Assembly (NCBI GenBank): GCA_024688885.1
Contig: JAILDV010000017.1
Location: forward strand, 47,108 to 111,107
DNA: 64,000 nucleotides
Source of the DNA: Bacteroidaceae bacterium
GTDB taxonomy: Bacteria; Bacteroidota; Bacteroidia; Bacteroidales; Bacteroidaceae
Direction: 5' to 3'
The stretch's first letter is position 1. The number at the start of each line of letters is the position of its first letter. A program made the position numbers and the translations under genes. Below, piece by piece: positions 9,127-18,341 of the stretch. Below the pieces are notes generated by a model. That model was given only the letters and a program-made list of their open reading frames with translations, searched no databases and was not told where the DNA came from.

Positions 9127-10815
9127 ATGGAAAAGCTAATCATCTATCAAGTTTTCACGCGCCTCTTCGGTGCCAATGCCAACAAGAACGTGAGCAATGG
9201 TACGAAGAAAGAGAATGGTTGTGGCAAAATGGCTGACTTCACAGGAGCTGCTTTGGCTGAAATCAAGAAGTTGGGTGCCACACACATCTGGTACACAGGT
9301 CTCATCGAACATGCCACGAAGAGTGACTACACGCAGTATGGCATTCAGAAAGACCACCCTGCTGTAGTGAAGGGCATGGCAGGAAGTCCGTATGCCATCA
9401 AGGACTACTACGACATTGACCCCGACCTTGCCACGAAGGTGCCTGAACGCATGAAGGAGTTTGAAAAGTTGGTCATGCGAACCCATAAGGCTGACTTGAA
9501 GATGATTATCGACTTTGTGCCTAACCATGTGGCACGTCAGTACCATTCGGATGCCAAACCCGAAGGTGTGCGTGACCTTGGTGAAGATGATGACAAGACA
9601 GAGGCTTTCCATCCTGACAACAACTTCTACTACATGCCTTGCACGCAGTTCTCGCCCAACTTCTCCCTGCATGACGACGAGATGGGCGACTACGTGGAAA
9701 TGCCTGCCAAGGTGACAGGCAATGACTGCTTCACTCCTTGGGTGAGCCAAAACGACTGGTATGAGACTGTCAAGCTCAACTATGGCGTTGACTATCAAGG
9801 CACACGACAACTCATCTTCTGTCCTTCCACACCCAACACATGGTTGAAGATGCGCGACATCCTCCTGTTCTGGGCAAGCAAGGGCATTGACGGTTTCCGT
9901 TGCGACATGGTGGAAATGGTGCCTTGTGATTTCTGGGGATGGGTGATTCCGCAAGTGAAGGCAAAACACCCCGACATCATCTTTATTGCCGAGGTGTATA
10001 ATCCACACGAATACCGCAACTACATTGAGCGTGGTCATTTCGATTACCTATACGACAAGGTGGGACTTTACGACACCATCCGTTCTGTGATGGGTGGCAA
10101 CAGTGCTGCTTGCATCACGGGAGCTTGGCAGAGTGTCGATGACATCCAGAGCCACATGCTCAACTTCCTTGAGAACCACGACGAACAGCGCATCGCTTCC
10201 AAATTCTTTGCCGGCAATGCGGAGAAGGGAAAGCCTGCCCTACTCGTCAGTGCCTTGATGAACACCAACCCGATGATGATTTATTTTGGTCAGGAGTTGG
10301 GCGAACAGGGCATGTATTCTGAAGGATTCAGTGGACAGGATGGCAAGACGACCATCTTTGACTATTGGACCATTGACCTGATTCGTCGTTGGAGAAACAA
10401 CAATAAGTTTGACGGCACCCTGCTGTCGAAGGAAGAGAAGGATTTGCAGAAATACTACACGAAGGTGCTGAACATCTGCAACACGGAGAAAGCTATCCGT
10501 GAAGGACTTTTCTTCGACGTGATGTATGTGAATTACAACCAAGGCATGAATGAGCACCGTCAGTATGCCTTCCTTCGCAAGGCAGGCAAGGAGCTCCTTG
10601 TAGTCATCGTCAACTTTGATGACCAGCCTGCCCGTTCGTGGGTGAAGATTCCTGCCCATGCTTTCGAATGCATGGACATCCCTGTCAGCGAAAAGGAGCG
10701 TGAATGCAAGGACCTCCTCACAGGTAAAAAGGAAAAGAAGGCGCTCATCCCTGATGGCACCCTCTATGTGGAACTTCCTGCCAATGGAGGAAAAGTGCTG
10801 AAGTTCAAACTTTAG
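9127..10815 (+). CDS. Cytoplasmic GH13 alpha-amylase family protein
   Basis: Predicted alpha-glucan hydrolase or transferase. The four GH13 regions are visible: DFVPNH (about residue 129), GFRCDMVEMVP with the nucleophile Asp (about 260), IAEVY with the acid/base Glu (about 289) and FLENHDEQR with the third Asp (about 352). I start at ATG 9127 (562 residues), because the N-terminus MEKLIIYQVFTRLFG begins the barrel directly; the longer frame from 9028 adds non-family sequence. No signal peptide is present, so it probably acts on intracellular glycogen or imported maltodextrins. Its stop overlaps the stop of the convergent DUF3078 gene by four bases. Substrate is not determined. Confidence 0.9.
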   Translation: MEKLIIYQVFTRLFGANANKNVSNGTKKENGCGKMADFTGAALAEIKKLGATHIWYTGLIEHATKSDYTQYGIQKDHPAVVKGMAGSPYAIKDYYDIDPDLATKVPERMKEFEKLVMRTHKADLKMIIDFVPNHVARQYHSDAKPEGVRDLGEDDDKTEAFHPDNNFYYMPCTQFSPNFSLHDDEMGDYVEMPAKVTGNDCFTPWVSQNDWYETVKLNYGVDYQGTRQLIFCPSTPNTWLKMRDILLFWASKGIDGFRCDMVEMVPCDFWGWVIPQVKAKHPDIIFIAEVYNPHEYRNYIERGHFDYLYDKVGLYDTIRSVMGGNSAACITGAWQSVDDIQSHMLNFLENHDEQRIASKFFAGNAEKGKPALLVSALMNTNPMMIYFGQELGEQGMYSEGFSGQDGKTTIFDYWTIDLIRRWRNNNKFDGTLLSKEEKDLQKYYTKVLNICNTEKAIREGLFFDVMYVNYNQGMNEHRQYAFLRKAGKELLVVIVNFDDQPARSWVKIPAHAFECMDIPVSEKERECKDLLTGKKEKKALIPDGTLYVELPANGGKVLKFKL

Positions 10816-12173
10816 AAGTTATACGCTAAACCTAATGTGAAGTACTCCTTGAATTGGAAGTAACCGATTGTGTCATCGTAGAACTTCATGTCTCGGTTAT
10901 CGTCGAAGCGCCAAAGCGTATAAACCTCACTGGAGATGTACTTGTTGAACTGGAAGGAAAGGGAGTTCTCCATTTCTGCCTCCACATATTCGTAGGAGGT
11001 GAAATAGAAGCAACGGCTCTTCCATGTCAAGCCCTTCACAACAGTAATCTTGGAACTGAACTCTATCTTCGAACCGAAGTCCTGTTGGAAATCTTTACCA
11101 GCCATGTTGTTGGAACGGTGAATGTCTATATCGTCATCATCGATAAGACGCATCTTGTAAGACAAGGGCAAAAGGGCAAGAGAGAAGCTGTTGCCATTCT
11201 TGAACGTGGGTTTCCAGTCCATACCGAGAGAGACATACAAGTCCAAAGGCGCAATAAACTTGGAATAGGTGCGACGGTCATTAGCTTTGTGGCCAGGAAG
11301 GAACTGTGTCTTCGCTTCTGCAGAAACGGTGTAATACCAGTTCTTTGCAGCCTTGATGCCAAGTTTTGAATTGAGCTGAATCTTATCGTTATTGGACAAA
11401 TAGCGATGAATGGAGTCAGAGGTGGCAGTGACAAAGCCAAGACGAAGGTCAAGCTTGTTGTCCCACGTGATACGTTTCTGGTCATTGTAGTTGGCTTCAA
11501 GCACCAGATTGGAAAGCATCGTCACATTGTTGTTACCTCCCTTGTACCAATTATCGGAGAAGTAGTTCTGAGTGAACTGTAGAGAGAACCTTCCACTTGT
11601 TTTCCAGAAGTTGGGCTTGACAATTTGAAGATCCACCTCCACACTGTCAAGCACATCTGCCACATCTTTAATCTCGTCCACCTTGTCATATATAGAAGCC
11701 AAATTCTCCACTTTTGTCTCCACTGAAGAGGTGGGAGAGACAGTTGTCTCAGCGGCTATCTGCGTATCAGAATAATGGAAATGGTCGGGATGTTCCACAT
11801 AAGCTCCCATCAACAACCTATCAATGGAGCCATTGATGCGCTGACGTTCATGGAGTGCATCTGTCGTCTGCAATGAGGTGTCTGTTTCGTCTGGCAAGGA
11901 ATAGTTCAGTTTCAGTTTACCGTCCAAAACGGAACGGAAGAAAACGCCAGGACCAAACAATTTATAATAATAGGGAGACATGGACAACTCACTGGAATCA
12001 GTAGCTGTTTCTGCCGTATTATTTCGTATCTGCGTCAGTTCTCTTTTGTATTTCGAAACAATGGAAGATGCCTCTCTGGAATAGGTTGCAGCACTTCCTA
12101 AGCGTTGGGAGAAGGTCTGCAGCGACACCCCGAAAAACATCGTGAACAAAAGAGGAAACAGGTATTTCTTCAT
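10812..12173 (-). CDS. DUF3078 family envelope protein
   Basis: A 453-residue exported protein with a signal peptide (MKKYLFPLLFTMFFGVSLQTFS). The C-terminal half has the Bacteroidetes DUF3078 pattern (FWKTSGRFSLQFTQNYFSDN followed by WYKGGNNNVTMLSNL) and alternating aromatic/polar strands down to a terminal Phe (FTLGLAYNF), as in an outer-membrane beta barrel. The N-terminal half is Ser/Thr-rich and less ordered. Function of the family is unknown. It is transcribed alone toward the amylase gene; a possible TAAATTTG element lies at 12203-12196 on its strand. Confidence 0.85.
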   Translation of the reverse strand: MKKYLFPLLFTMFFGVSLQTFSQRLGSAATYSREASSIVSKYKRELTQIRNNTAETATDSSELSMSPYYYKLFGPGVFFRSVLDGKLKLNYSLPDETDTSLQTTDALHERQRINGSIDRLLMGAYVEHPDHFHYSDTQIAAETTVSPTSSVETKVENLASIYDKVDEIKDVADVLDSVEVDLQIVKPNFWKTSGRFSLQFTQNYFSDNWYKGGNNNVTMLSNLVLEANYNDQKRITWDNKLDLRLGFVTATSDSIHRYLSNNDKIQLNSKLGIKAAKNWYYTVSAEAKTQFLPGHKANDRRTYSKFIAPLDLYVSLGMDWKPTFKNGNSFSLALLPLSYKMRLIDDDDIDIHRSNNMAGKDFQQDFGSKIEFSSKITVVKGLTWKSRCFYFTSYEYVEAEMENSLSFQFNKYISSEVYTLWRFDDNRDMKFYDDTIGYFQFKEYFTLGLAYNF

Positions 12174-12278
12174 ACACTTTACTTCATATTTCTTGCAAAT
12201 TTAAGGCTTTTTACTGACAAATTCATCACAACATCTACATTTTCGACGATAAAATTTCTTACATTCAAGAAAAAGAAC

Positions 12279-12286
12279 TAAATTTG
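12279..12286 (+). promoter_or_regulatory. Promoter -7 element of the small basic gene
   Basis: TAAATTTG followed by CACTCCG, about 86 bases before the small gene at 12372. The -33 position has only a TTTC match near 12255. Confidence 0.5.
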
Positions 12287-12371
12287 CACTCCGAATGAGT
12301 TTGAGGGATGCTTCAGACTCACCCATAGACAACAACAAACAAGATTATAAACAACTTAATTTTCAACAACT

Positions 12372-12461
12372 ATGCCAAACGGTAAGAAGAAGAAAAGACA
12401 CAAGATCTCTACTCACAAGCGTAAGAAGAGACTGAGAAAGAATCGCCACAAGAGCAAGTAA
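12372..12461 (+). CDS. 29-residue basic protein of the AURKAIP1/COX24 (mS38) type
   Basis: The frame begins MPNGKKKKRHKISTHKRKKR and ends LRKNRHKSK: about two-thirds Lys, Arg or His. From memory it matches a tiny protein conserved in Bacteroidetes and labelled AURKAIP1/COX24 domain-containing, related to the tail of mitochondrial ribosomal protein mS38. That points to an rRNA-binding ribosomal role, which is inference. It has its own promoter (12279) and a following hairpin (12501-12563), and lies before the RNase G gene. It is easily missed because of its length. Confidence 0.8.
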   Translation: MPNGKKKKRHKISTHKRKKRLRKNRHKSK

Positions 12462-12500
12462 AGTTGAGAAACTCTACTTCAATCTTGTCAGCGTCGGAAC

Positions 12501-12563
12501 AAAGAACAGACCCTGAAATGAACCATCCTCGAAAAAGGGGTGCATGACGAGGTTTGTTCTTTT
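12501..12563 (+). terminator. Hairpin with T run after the small basic gene
   Basis: AAAGAACAGACC near 12502 pairs with GGTTTGTTCTTT near 12551, followed by TTTTTC. The loop is long, so this is a moderate call. Confidence 0.5.
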
Positions 12564-12603
12564 TCTGTTAAAAACACAACCTAATACATAAACGGTAGCA
12601 AGA

Positions 12604-14178
12604 ATGACCAGCGAACTTATCATCGATGCTCAGCCAAAGGAAGTGACCATTGCCCTGCTCGAAGACCAAAAGCTCGTTGAGTTCCAAAAGGAAGGTCAGG
12701 ACAGTAAGTACTCCGTTGGCAACATCTATGCCGGAAAAGTGAAGAAAATCATGCCGGCACTCAATGCATGTTTCGTCGATGTGGGTCATGAACGCGAAGC
12801 ATTTCTGCACTACCAAGATTTAGGCAAACATTTTCTCTCTCTGGAGAAATTCGTCAAGCAGGTGGTAAGCGACCGCCGAAAGCTTGCACCTATGGCAAAG
12901 GCTGCCAATCAGTCATCGCTGGAGAAAGTGGGAAGCATTCAAGACGTGCTTGAATTGGGACAGGAAGTGATGGTGCAAATTACCAAAGAGCCCATCAACA
13001 CAAAAGGTCCCCGACTGACAGCGGAAATCTCTTTCGCAGGACGTTACATCGTCCTCATTCCCTTTGACGACAAGGTGAATGTCAGTTCAAAAATCAAATC
13101 TAAAGAAGAACGCGCACGCCTGAAACAGCTCATCCAGAGCATCAAACCCCGAAACTTCGGAGTAATCGTACGCACAGTGGCAGAAGGAAAACGTGCTGCC
13201 GAACTGAACAACGAGATGAGCTTACTCGTTGAGTCGTGGAACGATTGCATCGGGAAGATTCAAAAAGCTACAAGTCTGCCAGTACTTGCACACGAGGAAA
13301 CTGGCCGCACCGTCTCCATGCTGCGTGACCTCTTCAACCCCTCCTACGAGAGCATCCATGTCAACAATGAGGATGTCTTTAAGGAAGTGAAGAGATACGT
13401 CAGCCTGATTGCACCAGAAAGAGAATCGATTGTCAAGCTCTACAAAGGCAATGTCCCCATCTTCGACAATTTCGGAGTAACGAAACAAATCAAGTCGGGG
13501 CTTGGAAGGACAGTCAGTTTCAAGCATGGCGCCTATCTCATCATCGAGCATACCGAGGCACTCCACGTGGTGGATGTCAATTCAGGTAACCGCAATCGCG
13601 GACTCGACAATCAAGAGGAAAACGCCTTTGCAGTGAACATGGAAGCTGCTGAAGAACTGGCTCGCCAACTGAGACTGCGAGACATGGGTGGCATCATCGT
13701 CGTCGATTTCATCGACATGGACAGTGCCGAGCACAACCAAAAGCTCTACGAACACATGACACAGATCATGAAGAGTGACCGTGCACGCCACAACATCCTG
13801 CCACTGAGCAAATTCGGTCTCATGCAAATCACAAGACAACGTGTCCGTCCTGCTATGGACATGCATGTGGAGGAAGTCTGCCCCACCTGTTTCGGTAAGG
13901 GCGTCGTCAAGCCCTCCATCTTGTTCACCGACACGCTGGAGCACAAAATCGATTACATTGTCAACAATCTTGGTCAGAAGCGATTCAAGCTCTACGTCAA
14001 TCCATACGTGGAAGCTTACATCACCAAAGGTCTCATCAGCACCTACCTCAAATGGCAGCTGACTTACGGCTTTGGTGTGAAGGTTTATCCGAGTCAAGAC
14101 CTCGGTTTCCTGCAATACAAGTTTATCGACACCAATGGTGAAGAGATTGACATGACAGAAGAAATGGAAACCCGTTAA
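12604..14178 (+). CDS. rng: Ribonuclease E/G family endoribonuclease
   Basis: Single-strand-specific endoribonuclease acting on rRNA precursors and mRNA. The 524 residues give an RNase G-length protein without the long RNase E scaffold tail. Seen: an N-terminal S1-type domain (NIYAGKVKKIMPALNACFVD), the catalytic aspartates in LHVVDVNSGNR and IIVVDFIDMD, and the zinc-link CPTCFGKG (about residue 425). It begins MTSELIIDAQPKEVTIALLE, a normal family N-terminus. It follows the small ribosomal-type gene, consistent with an RNA role, and ends before a strong bidirectional terminator. Confidence 0.95.
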   Translation: MTSELIIDAQPKEVTIALLEDQKLVEFQKEGQDSKYSVGNIYAGKVKKIMPALNACFVDVGHEREAFLHYQDLGKHFLSLEKFVKQVVSDRRKLAPMAKAANQSSLEKVGSIQDVLELGQEVMVQITKEPINTKGPRLTAEISFAGRYIVLIPFDDKVNVSSKIKSKEERARLKQLIQSIKPRNFGVIVRTVAEGKRAAELNNEMSLLVESWNDCIGKIQKATSLPVLAHEETGRTVSMLRDLFNPSYESIHVNNEDVFKEVKRYVSLIAPERESIVKLYKGNVPIFDNFGVTKQIKSGLGRTVSFKHGAYLIIEHTEALHVVDVNSGNRNRGLDNQEENAFAVNMEAAEELARQLRLRDMGGIIVVDFIDMDSAEHNQKLYEHMTQIMKSDRARHNILPLSKFGLMQITRQRVRPAMDMHVEEVCPTCFGKGVVKPSILFTDTLEHKIDYIVNNLGQKRFKLYVNPYVEAYITKGLISTYLKWQLTYGFGVKVYPSQDLGFLQYKFIDTNGEEIDMTEEMETR

Positions 14179-14225
14179 GAGTACATATGACTCTCTAACT
14201 TCGCAGTTTGAATGACACACAAACT

Positions 14226-14267
14226 AAAAGGAGAAGGACCTCTATCATGAAGTCCTTCTCCTTTTTT
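14226..14267. terminator. Bidirectional terminator between rng and the MltF-like gene
   Basis: AAAAGGAGAAGGAC (14226-14239) and GTCCTTCTCCTTTT (14252-14265) form a 14-pair stem with T-rich tails on both strands, serving the two convergent genes. Confidence 0.9.
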
Positions 14268-14285
14268 CATTCATCCCCACCAGCA

Positions 14286-15473
14286 TCAGTTCTTAATCTT
14301 ACGTTTATATTCATTCCAGCGTGTGCGAATGCTGTTGACATACTCGTAAGTCTCGCTTCCACGGAAATAGCCATACTTCACTTCCTGCTGGTTATAGTAT
14401 TGAGGTTCACTCATTTTAAGGACAAAGACATCCACGTTACCCAACCACACATTAGGATTTTTTCCGTATTTCTTTGCCAAAGTCCGGGCATCATCCACAT
14501 GACCTGAACCTGCATTGTATGCGGCAAGAATAAAGTTGATACGTTCATCTCCATTGGTGATGGAAGCATAATGGGTGTTCAGTTGCGTGATGAGTTTGGA
14601 AGCCCCCTGCACATTGCGCTCTGGCACAAACACATCCGACCGTGACACGCCCACATCACGTGCTGTGCCGGGCATCAACTGCATGAGTCCCATCGCACCC
14701 ATGTAAGAAACAGCCTGAGGGTCAAAGGATGATTCCTGATAAGCTTGTGCCGCCATCAATCGCCAATCCCAACCACACTTAATGGCATACTTCTTGAAGA
14801 GATCATCATATTGTGAAATCTGTCCGCGTGAGGCATTGAGTATGGGTGAAGCGACTTTACGACGTGGAGCATAAGTACGCCCACTGCTTGATTTGACACG
14901 GATGGTCGTGTAGTCAGAGAAGTCTTTCTGATGGGTTGACATCCACTGAGAAAGGGAGGATGACAAGAGAGGAGAATCTTTACGTACAGTCCATGCCGCA
15001 TTGGCTTTCGGACGAAGTGATGTGTCTTTCCTTTGCGAAGAAAGACTGTCAAGGAAGGTGAACAGTTCTTTCTCTCCCACATATTCCAATAAGGAGGACA
15101 GAGAGTCTGCCCTATCCACTTGAAAAGCGATGAAATCCCCCTCCCCTTTCTGCAGTTTTTCAATCAGTTCCCTTTGGTTACGAGATACGTCCACACGAAT
15201 ACTGACGCCTATGCTTTTCGCATATTGACGAGCAATCATGAACTGAACGCCAAAATCCTCCCCCCTGAAATCAAAGTAACTTTCAGGGCCATACAACGTG
15301 AGAACTATCAGTTCACCATTCTGCTGAATGTCTGGCAAATCAAGATGAGGAGAAGTATTGTTGGTATAAGTCTTAAACGGAGACCGCCCAGCGTCACCTT
15401 GCGACTTGTTGGAGTCGCAAGCCATGATGCTGAGCAGTACACATAGAAGAATAGACCAACGTCCTATCATCAT
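14286..15473 (-). CDS. mltF: MltF-like lytic transglycosylase lipoprotein
   Basis: Cleaves peptidoglycan glycan strands. The N-terminus is a lipoprotein signal (MMIGRWSILLCVLLSIMAC, Cys about residue 19). The middle resembles a periplasmic solute-binding domain (about 50-225). The C-terminal third is a transglycosylase domain with the catalytic Glu in AAQAYQESSFDP, then GAMGLMQLMPGTA and ILAAYNAGSGHVDDA. This two-domain order is that of MltF. It overlaps the preceding small basic gene by four bases (ATGA), so translation is probably coupled. The gene symbol rests on architecture only. Confidence 0.85.
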   Translation of the reverse strand: MMIGRWSILLCVLLSIMACDSNKSQGDAGRSPFKTYTNNTSPHLDLPDIQQNGELIVLTLYGPESYFDFRGEDFGVQFMIARQYAKSIGVSIRVDVSRNQRELIEKLQKGEGDFIAFQVDRADSLSSLLEYVGEKELFTFLDSLSSQRKDTSLRPKANAAWTVRKDSPLLSSSLSQWMSTHQKDFSDYTTIRVKSSSGRTYAPRRKVASPILNASRGQISQYDDLFKKYAIKCGWDWRLMAAQAYQESSFDPQAVSYMGAMGLMQLMPGTARDVGVSRSDVFVPERNVQGASKLITQLNTHYASITNGDERINFILAAYNAGSGHVDDARTLAKKYGKNPNVWLGNVDVFVLKMSEPQYYNQQEVKYGYFRGSETYEYVNSIRTRWNEYKRKIKN

Positions 15474-15679
15474 CCTTTGCGTTGTGAAGCACGGTTCTTC
15501 ACACGCTGACGAATCTCAGCCTTGTGCTTTGCCGCACCCGACTTATGGGAGCCAGTCTGGTAAGCTTTCTTGCGAGCCTTGGTCTTGACCTTGTTGGAAT
15601 CTTCCTTCTTCTCGCTCTTTGCTTTACCGAAGTTGATGCCATTCATGATGGCATACTGAATTTCGTTATCTGAAGCCAT
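15470..15679 (-). CDS. Small basic protein, unknown function
   Basis: A 69-residue Lys/Arg-rich protein beginning MASDNEIQYAIMNGINFGKA, then a highly basic tail (KVKTKARKKAYQTGSHKS, ending RASQRKG). No domain is recognised. It starts three bases after the AICAR transformylase stop and overlaps the MltF-like gene by four bases, so it is almost certainly translated as part of this operon. The composition suggests nucleic-acid or ribosome binding, but nothing in the sequence proves it. Confidence 0.7.
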   Translation of the reverse strand: MASDNEIQYAIMNGINFGKAKSEKKEDSNKVKTKARKKAYQTGSHKSGAAKHKAEIRQRVKNRASQRKG

Positions 15680-15682
15680 AGA

Positions 15683-16864
15683 TTAATGGTGGAAAAGGCG
15701 AATGCCTGTGAACGCCATAGCAATTCCATACTTGTTGCAGGTCTCAATGACATTGTCATCACGAACAGAGCCACCTGCCTGTGCAATATACTGCACACCA
15801 CTCTTGTGGGCACGCTCGATGTTGTCACCGAAGGGGAAGAACGCATCAGAGCCAAGACACACGTTGGTGTTCTGAGCAAGCCAAGCTTTCTTCTCTTCTA
15901 CAGTGAGTGGCTCTGGCTTTTCAGTGAAGAAGTTCTGCCAAGTACCTTCGCGAAGCACGTCTTCATATTCATCACCAATATACACATCAATCGTGTTATC
16001 GCGGTCGGCACGACGAATATCACTCTTGAAAGGTAATGCCAAGACCTTTGGGCATTGGCGCAACCACCAGATGTCAGCCTTGTTACCTGCCAAACGTGTA
16101 CAGTGAATACGACTCTGCTGACCAGCACCTATACCGATTGCCTGTCCGTCCTTGACATAACATACGGAATTTGACTGCGTATATTTCAAGGTGATGAGCG
16201 CAATCTTGAGGTCACGCTTTGCATCTGCTGGAATGTTCTTGTTATCTGTTGGAATGTTCTCAAAAAGATTGTCACCAGAGAGGTCAATCTCGTTGCGTCC
16301 CTGTTCAAACGTAATACCAAACACTTGCTTACGCTCGATGGGGGCTGGCGTATAATTAGGGTCCATCTTAATGACACAGTATGTACCATTGCGCTTTGCC
16401 TTCAGAATAGCCAAAGCCTCTGGTGTATAATCGGGAGCAATGATGCCATCGCTTACCTCGCGCTTGATGAGTGTGGCTGTAGCCTCATCGCAAGTGTCGG
16501 ACAATGCGATGAAATCACCAAAAGAAGACATACGGTCAGCACCACGTGCTCGTGCATACGCTGTTGCAATCGGGGTGAGTGGAATCTTCACATCGTCCAC
16601 AAAGTAGATTTTTTTCAATGTGTCGCTGAGAGGTGCGCCCACAGCAGCACCTGCAGGACTGACATGTTTGAACGAAGCAGCTGATGGCATGCCTGTGGCA
16701 GCTTTGAGTTCCTTGACCAACTGCCAGCTATTAAAAGCATCCAACAGGTTGATATAGCCAGGACGACCATTAAGTACTTCGATGGGGAGTTCTCCCTCTT
16801 CCATATAGACACGTGATGGCTTCTGATTAGGATTACAGCCATACTTTAAAGCAAGTTCTTGCAT
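15683..16864 (-). CDS. Stand-alone AICAR transformylase (PurH C-terminal type)
   Basis: Formylates AICAR with 10-formyl-THF in purine synthesis. The 393 residues correspond to the transformylase half of PurH: the catalytic Lys-His pair in SFKHVSPAG (about residue 65), RMSSFGDFIALSD, SNSVCYVKDGQAIGIGAGQQ, GSDAFFPFGDNI and a C-terminal AMAFTGIRLFHH. The IMP cyclohydrolase domain of bifunctional PurH (about 200 N-terminal residues) is absent. Such stand-alone forms occur in Bacteroidetes and Clostridia, often beside a full PurH elsewhere; cyclohydrolase must come from another gene. It leads the operon with the small basic gene and the MltF-like gene. Confidence 0.9.
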   Translation of the reverse strand: MQELALKYGCNPNQKPSRVYMEEGELPIEVLNGRPGYINLLDAFNSWQLVKELKAATGMPSAASFKHVSPAGAAVGAPLSDTLKKIYFVDDVKIPLTPIATAYARARGADRMSSFGDFIALSDTCDEATATLIKREVSDGIIAPDYTPEALAILKAKRNGTYCVIKMDPNYTPAPIERKQVFGITFEQGRNEIDLSGDNLFENIPTDNKNIPADAKRDLKIALITLKYTQSNSVCYVKDGQAIGIGAGQQSRIHCTRLAGNKADIWWLRQCPKVLALPFKSDIRRADRDNTIDVYIGDEYEDVLREGTWQNFFTEKPEPLTVEEKKAWLAQNTNVCLGSDAFFPFGDNIERAHKSGVQYIAQAGGSVRDDNVIETCNKYGIAMAFTGIRLFHH

Positions 16865-16889
16865 GTTGATTCTCTATTTTATATTATTT

Positions 16890-18182
16890 TTAATTCTTTG
16901 TTGACTTAACAAACCGATAAATGAAACCACCCACGATGCACACAATCAGGAACACGAGCATAACGCTTAGGATTTTCACCCATCTATAAGCTACAGCAGC
17001 CTCTTGTTTTGCTTCTTCTGTGTTCCGGTCTTTCTGCTTCGTAATGGCAGCTATTTCCTTCATAGTGCGGATCAACTCATGAGCAGCCACCGAATCGACA
17101 GACTCTGCCATCATTTCAGCAACAGCCATTGCTTCGCTTTGTCTGCCCGACTTATGGTAAGCATTGAAACGTGGCGCCATGTATTCCTTCACATAATAGA
17201 GAGACATTGGCACGTTCCATGCTGTCGCCAACGAATCCACTTTCGGCATCAAGTCTGCCAATTCATCCCATCGTTCTGCAGTCTTGAGGAACTGTGCCTG
17301 TGCCAAAAGACCCGAAGCGGTATTGAAATAGCCCACTTTCTGTGCTTTTCTATATGCTTCTTCTGCAGACTGCAATGAACCCATTTCCCACATCACAATC
17401 GCCTTTTCGAGAGCAATGCCCCCTACGAATCTCGCACGGTCTGCATCTGTACACAGAGGAGTTGCGGACAATCTATCTGCAGCAACTTCCGCTGAAGCAA
17501 CCCAATTTTGAGCCAACTCATATTGACCAATCGTGATGTATGCATCCAATATATTGAGGGACACACGGGCATGCGTGAGAATATTTTCATAACAACTATC
17601 AGACTGAACAATCTGGGAGAGCGCCATATATGCCATACTGAAATTCTTCTCAGCCTGTTCTTTCATTCCCAATTGTGTCTGAAAATACCCCATCGAATGC
17701 AAAATGCAGGCAGTCCATAACTTACCTACGGAGGAGTCGTCCCCTTGAGCGACTTCATAGGAGTGAGAGGAGATATTCAATGCTTCTGCATTTTCTCCAC
17801 GATTGGAAAGGATTGATGCCAAATGATCACTTGCCTTGTAATATAGTTCCGGGCATTCTCTTTGCAATGCATCACCTTCCAACGCTTTCTTGAAATACAA
17901 CTCGGAGGTTGTCCTTCGCATCATCTTATTATAGACGATGGCACGACAATAACTAATAACCGGTTTGCTGAACAATTCTGTTGCCTCCAGACTATCAATA
18001 CAAGCAAGCGCAGCCTCTGGATTCTTATCCATTCGTGCACGTACAAGAGAGTCCGCACCTTTCACTCTCTCCACATTTTCTTTGCCTAAACTGTCAGATT
18101 GCTGTCCACATGACACCAGCATTCCAACACTCAATAACACACCTAATGTAACAATGACAATTAGATTTCTTGCACTCGACAT
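16890..18182 (-). CDS. TPR lipoprotein with a C-terminal membrane anchor
   Basis: A 430-residue protein with a lipoprotein signal (LLSVGMLVSC, Cys about residue 25), a long helical region of TPR-like units (for example SELYFKKALEGDA, EKNFSMAYMALSQ, EEAYRKAQKVG), and near the C-terminus one strong membrane segment (ILSVMLVFLIVCIVGGFIY) followed by only about eight residues (RFVKSTKN). The layout resembles the periplasmic TPR sensor of Bacteroidetes hybrid or TPR histidine kinases, but no kinase or DNA-binding domain follows. It may be a signalling partner or a remnant. The next gene is 25 bases downstream. Confidence 0.7.
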   Translation of the reverse strand: MSSARNLIVIVTLGVLLSVGMLVSCGQQSDSLGKENVERVKGADSLVRARMDKNPEAALACIDSLEATELFSKPVISYCRAIVYNKMMRRTTSELYFKKALEGDALQRECPELYYKASDHLASILSNRGENAEALNISSHSYEVAQGDDSSVGKLWTACILHSMGYFQTQLGMKEQAEKNFSMAYMALSQIVQSDSCYENILTHARVSLNILDAYITIGQYELAQNWVASAEVAADRLSATPLCTDADRARFVGGIALEKAIVMWEMGSLQSAEEAYRKAQKVGYFNTASGLLAQAQFLKTAERWDELADLMPKVDSLATAWNVPMSLYYVKEYMAPRFNAYHKSGRQSEAMAVAEMMAESVDSVAAHELIRTMKEIAAITKQKDRNTEEAKQEAAVAYRWVKILSVMLVFLIVCIVGGFIYRFVKSTKN

Positions 18183-18273
18183 TTTTTCGAACCCTTTTAT
18201 AATTACAGATAGAATAGCATAAAACTATACACACTATCTATAGAACACATTTAGCCTAACCCTAAAGTTTTGA

Positions 18274-18281
18274 CAAAGTTA
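18274..18281 (-). promoter_or_regulatory. Candidate -7 element of the TPR lipoprotein gene
   Basis: TAACTTTG on the minus strand, about 92 bases before the gene start at 18182. No clear TTTG lies at the -33 position. Confidence 0.4.
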
Positions 18282-18341
18282 GATAAAATAATTGGAACAG
18301 TAGGAATATTCATTCCTATTTTCATTCTTTTTAACACTGAT

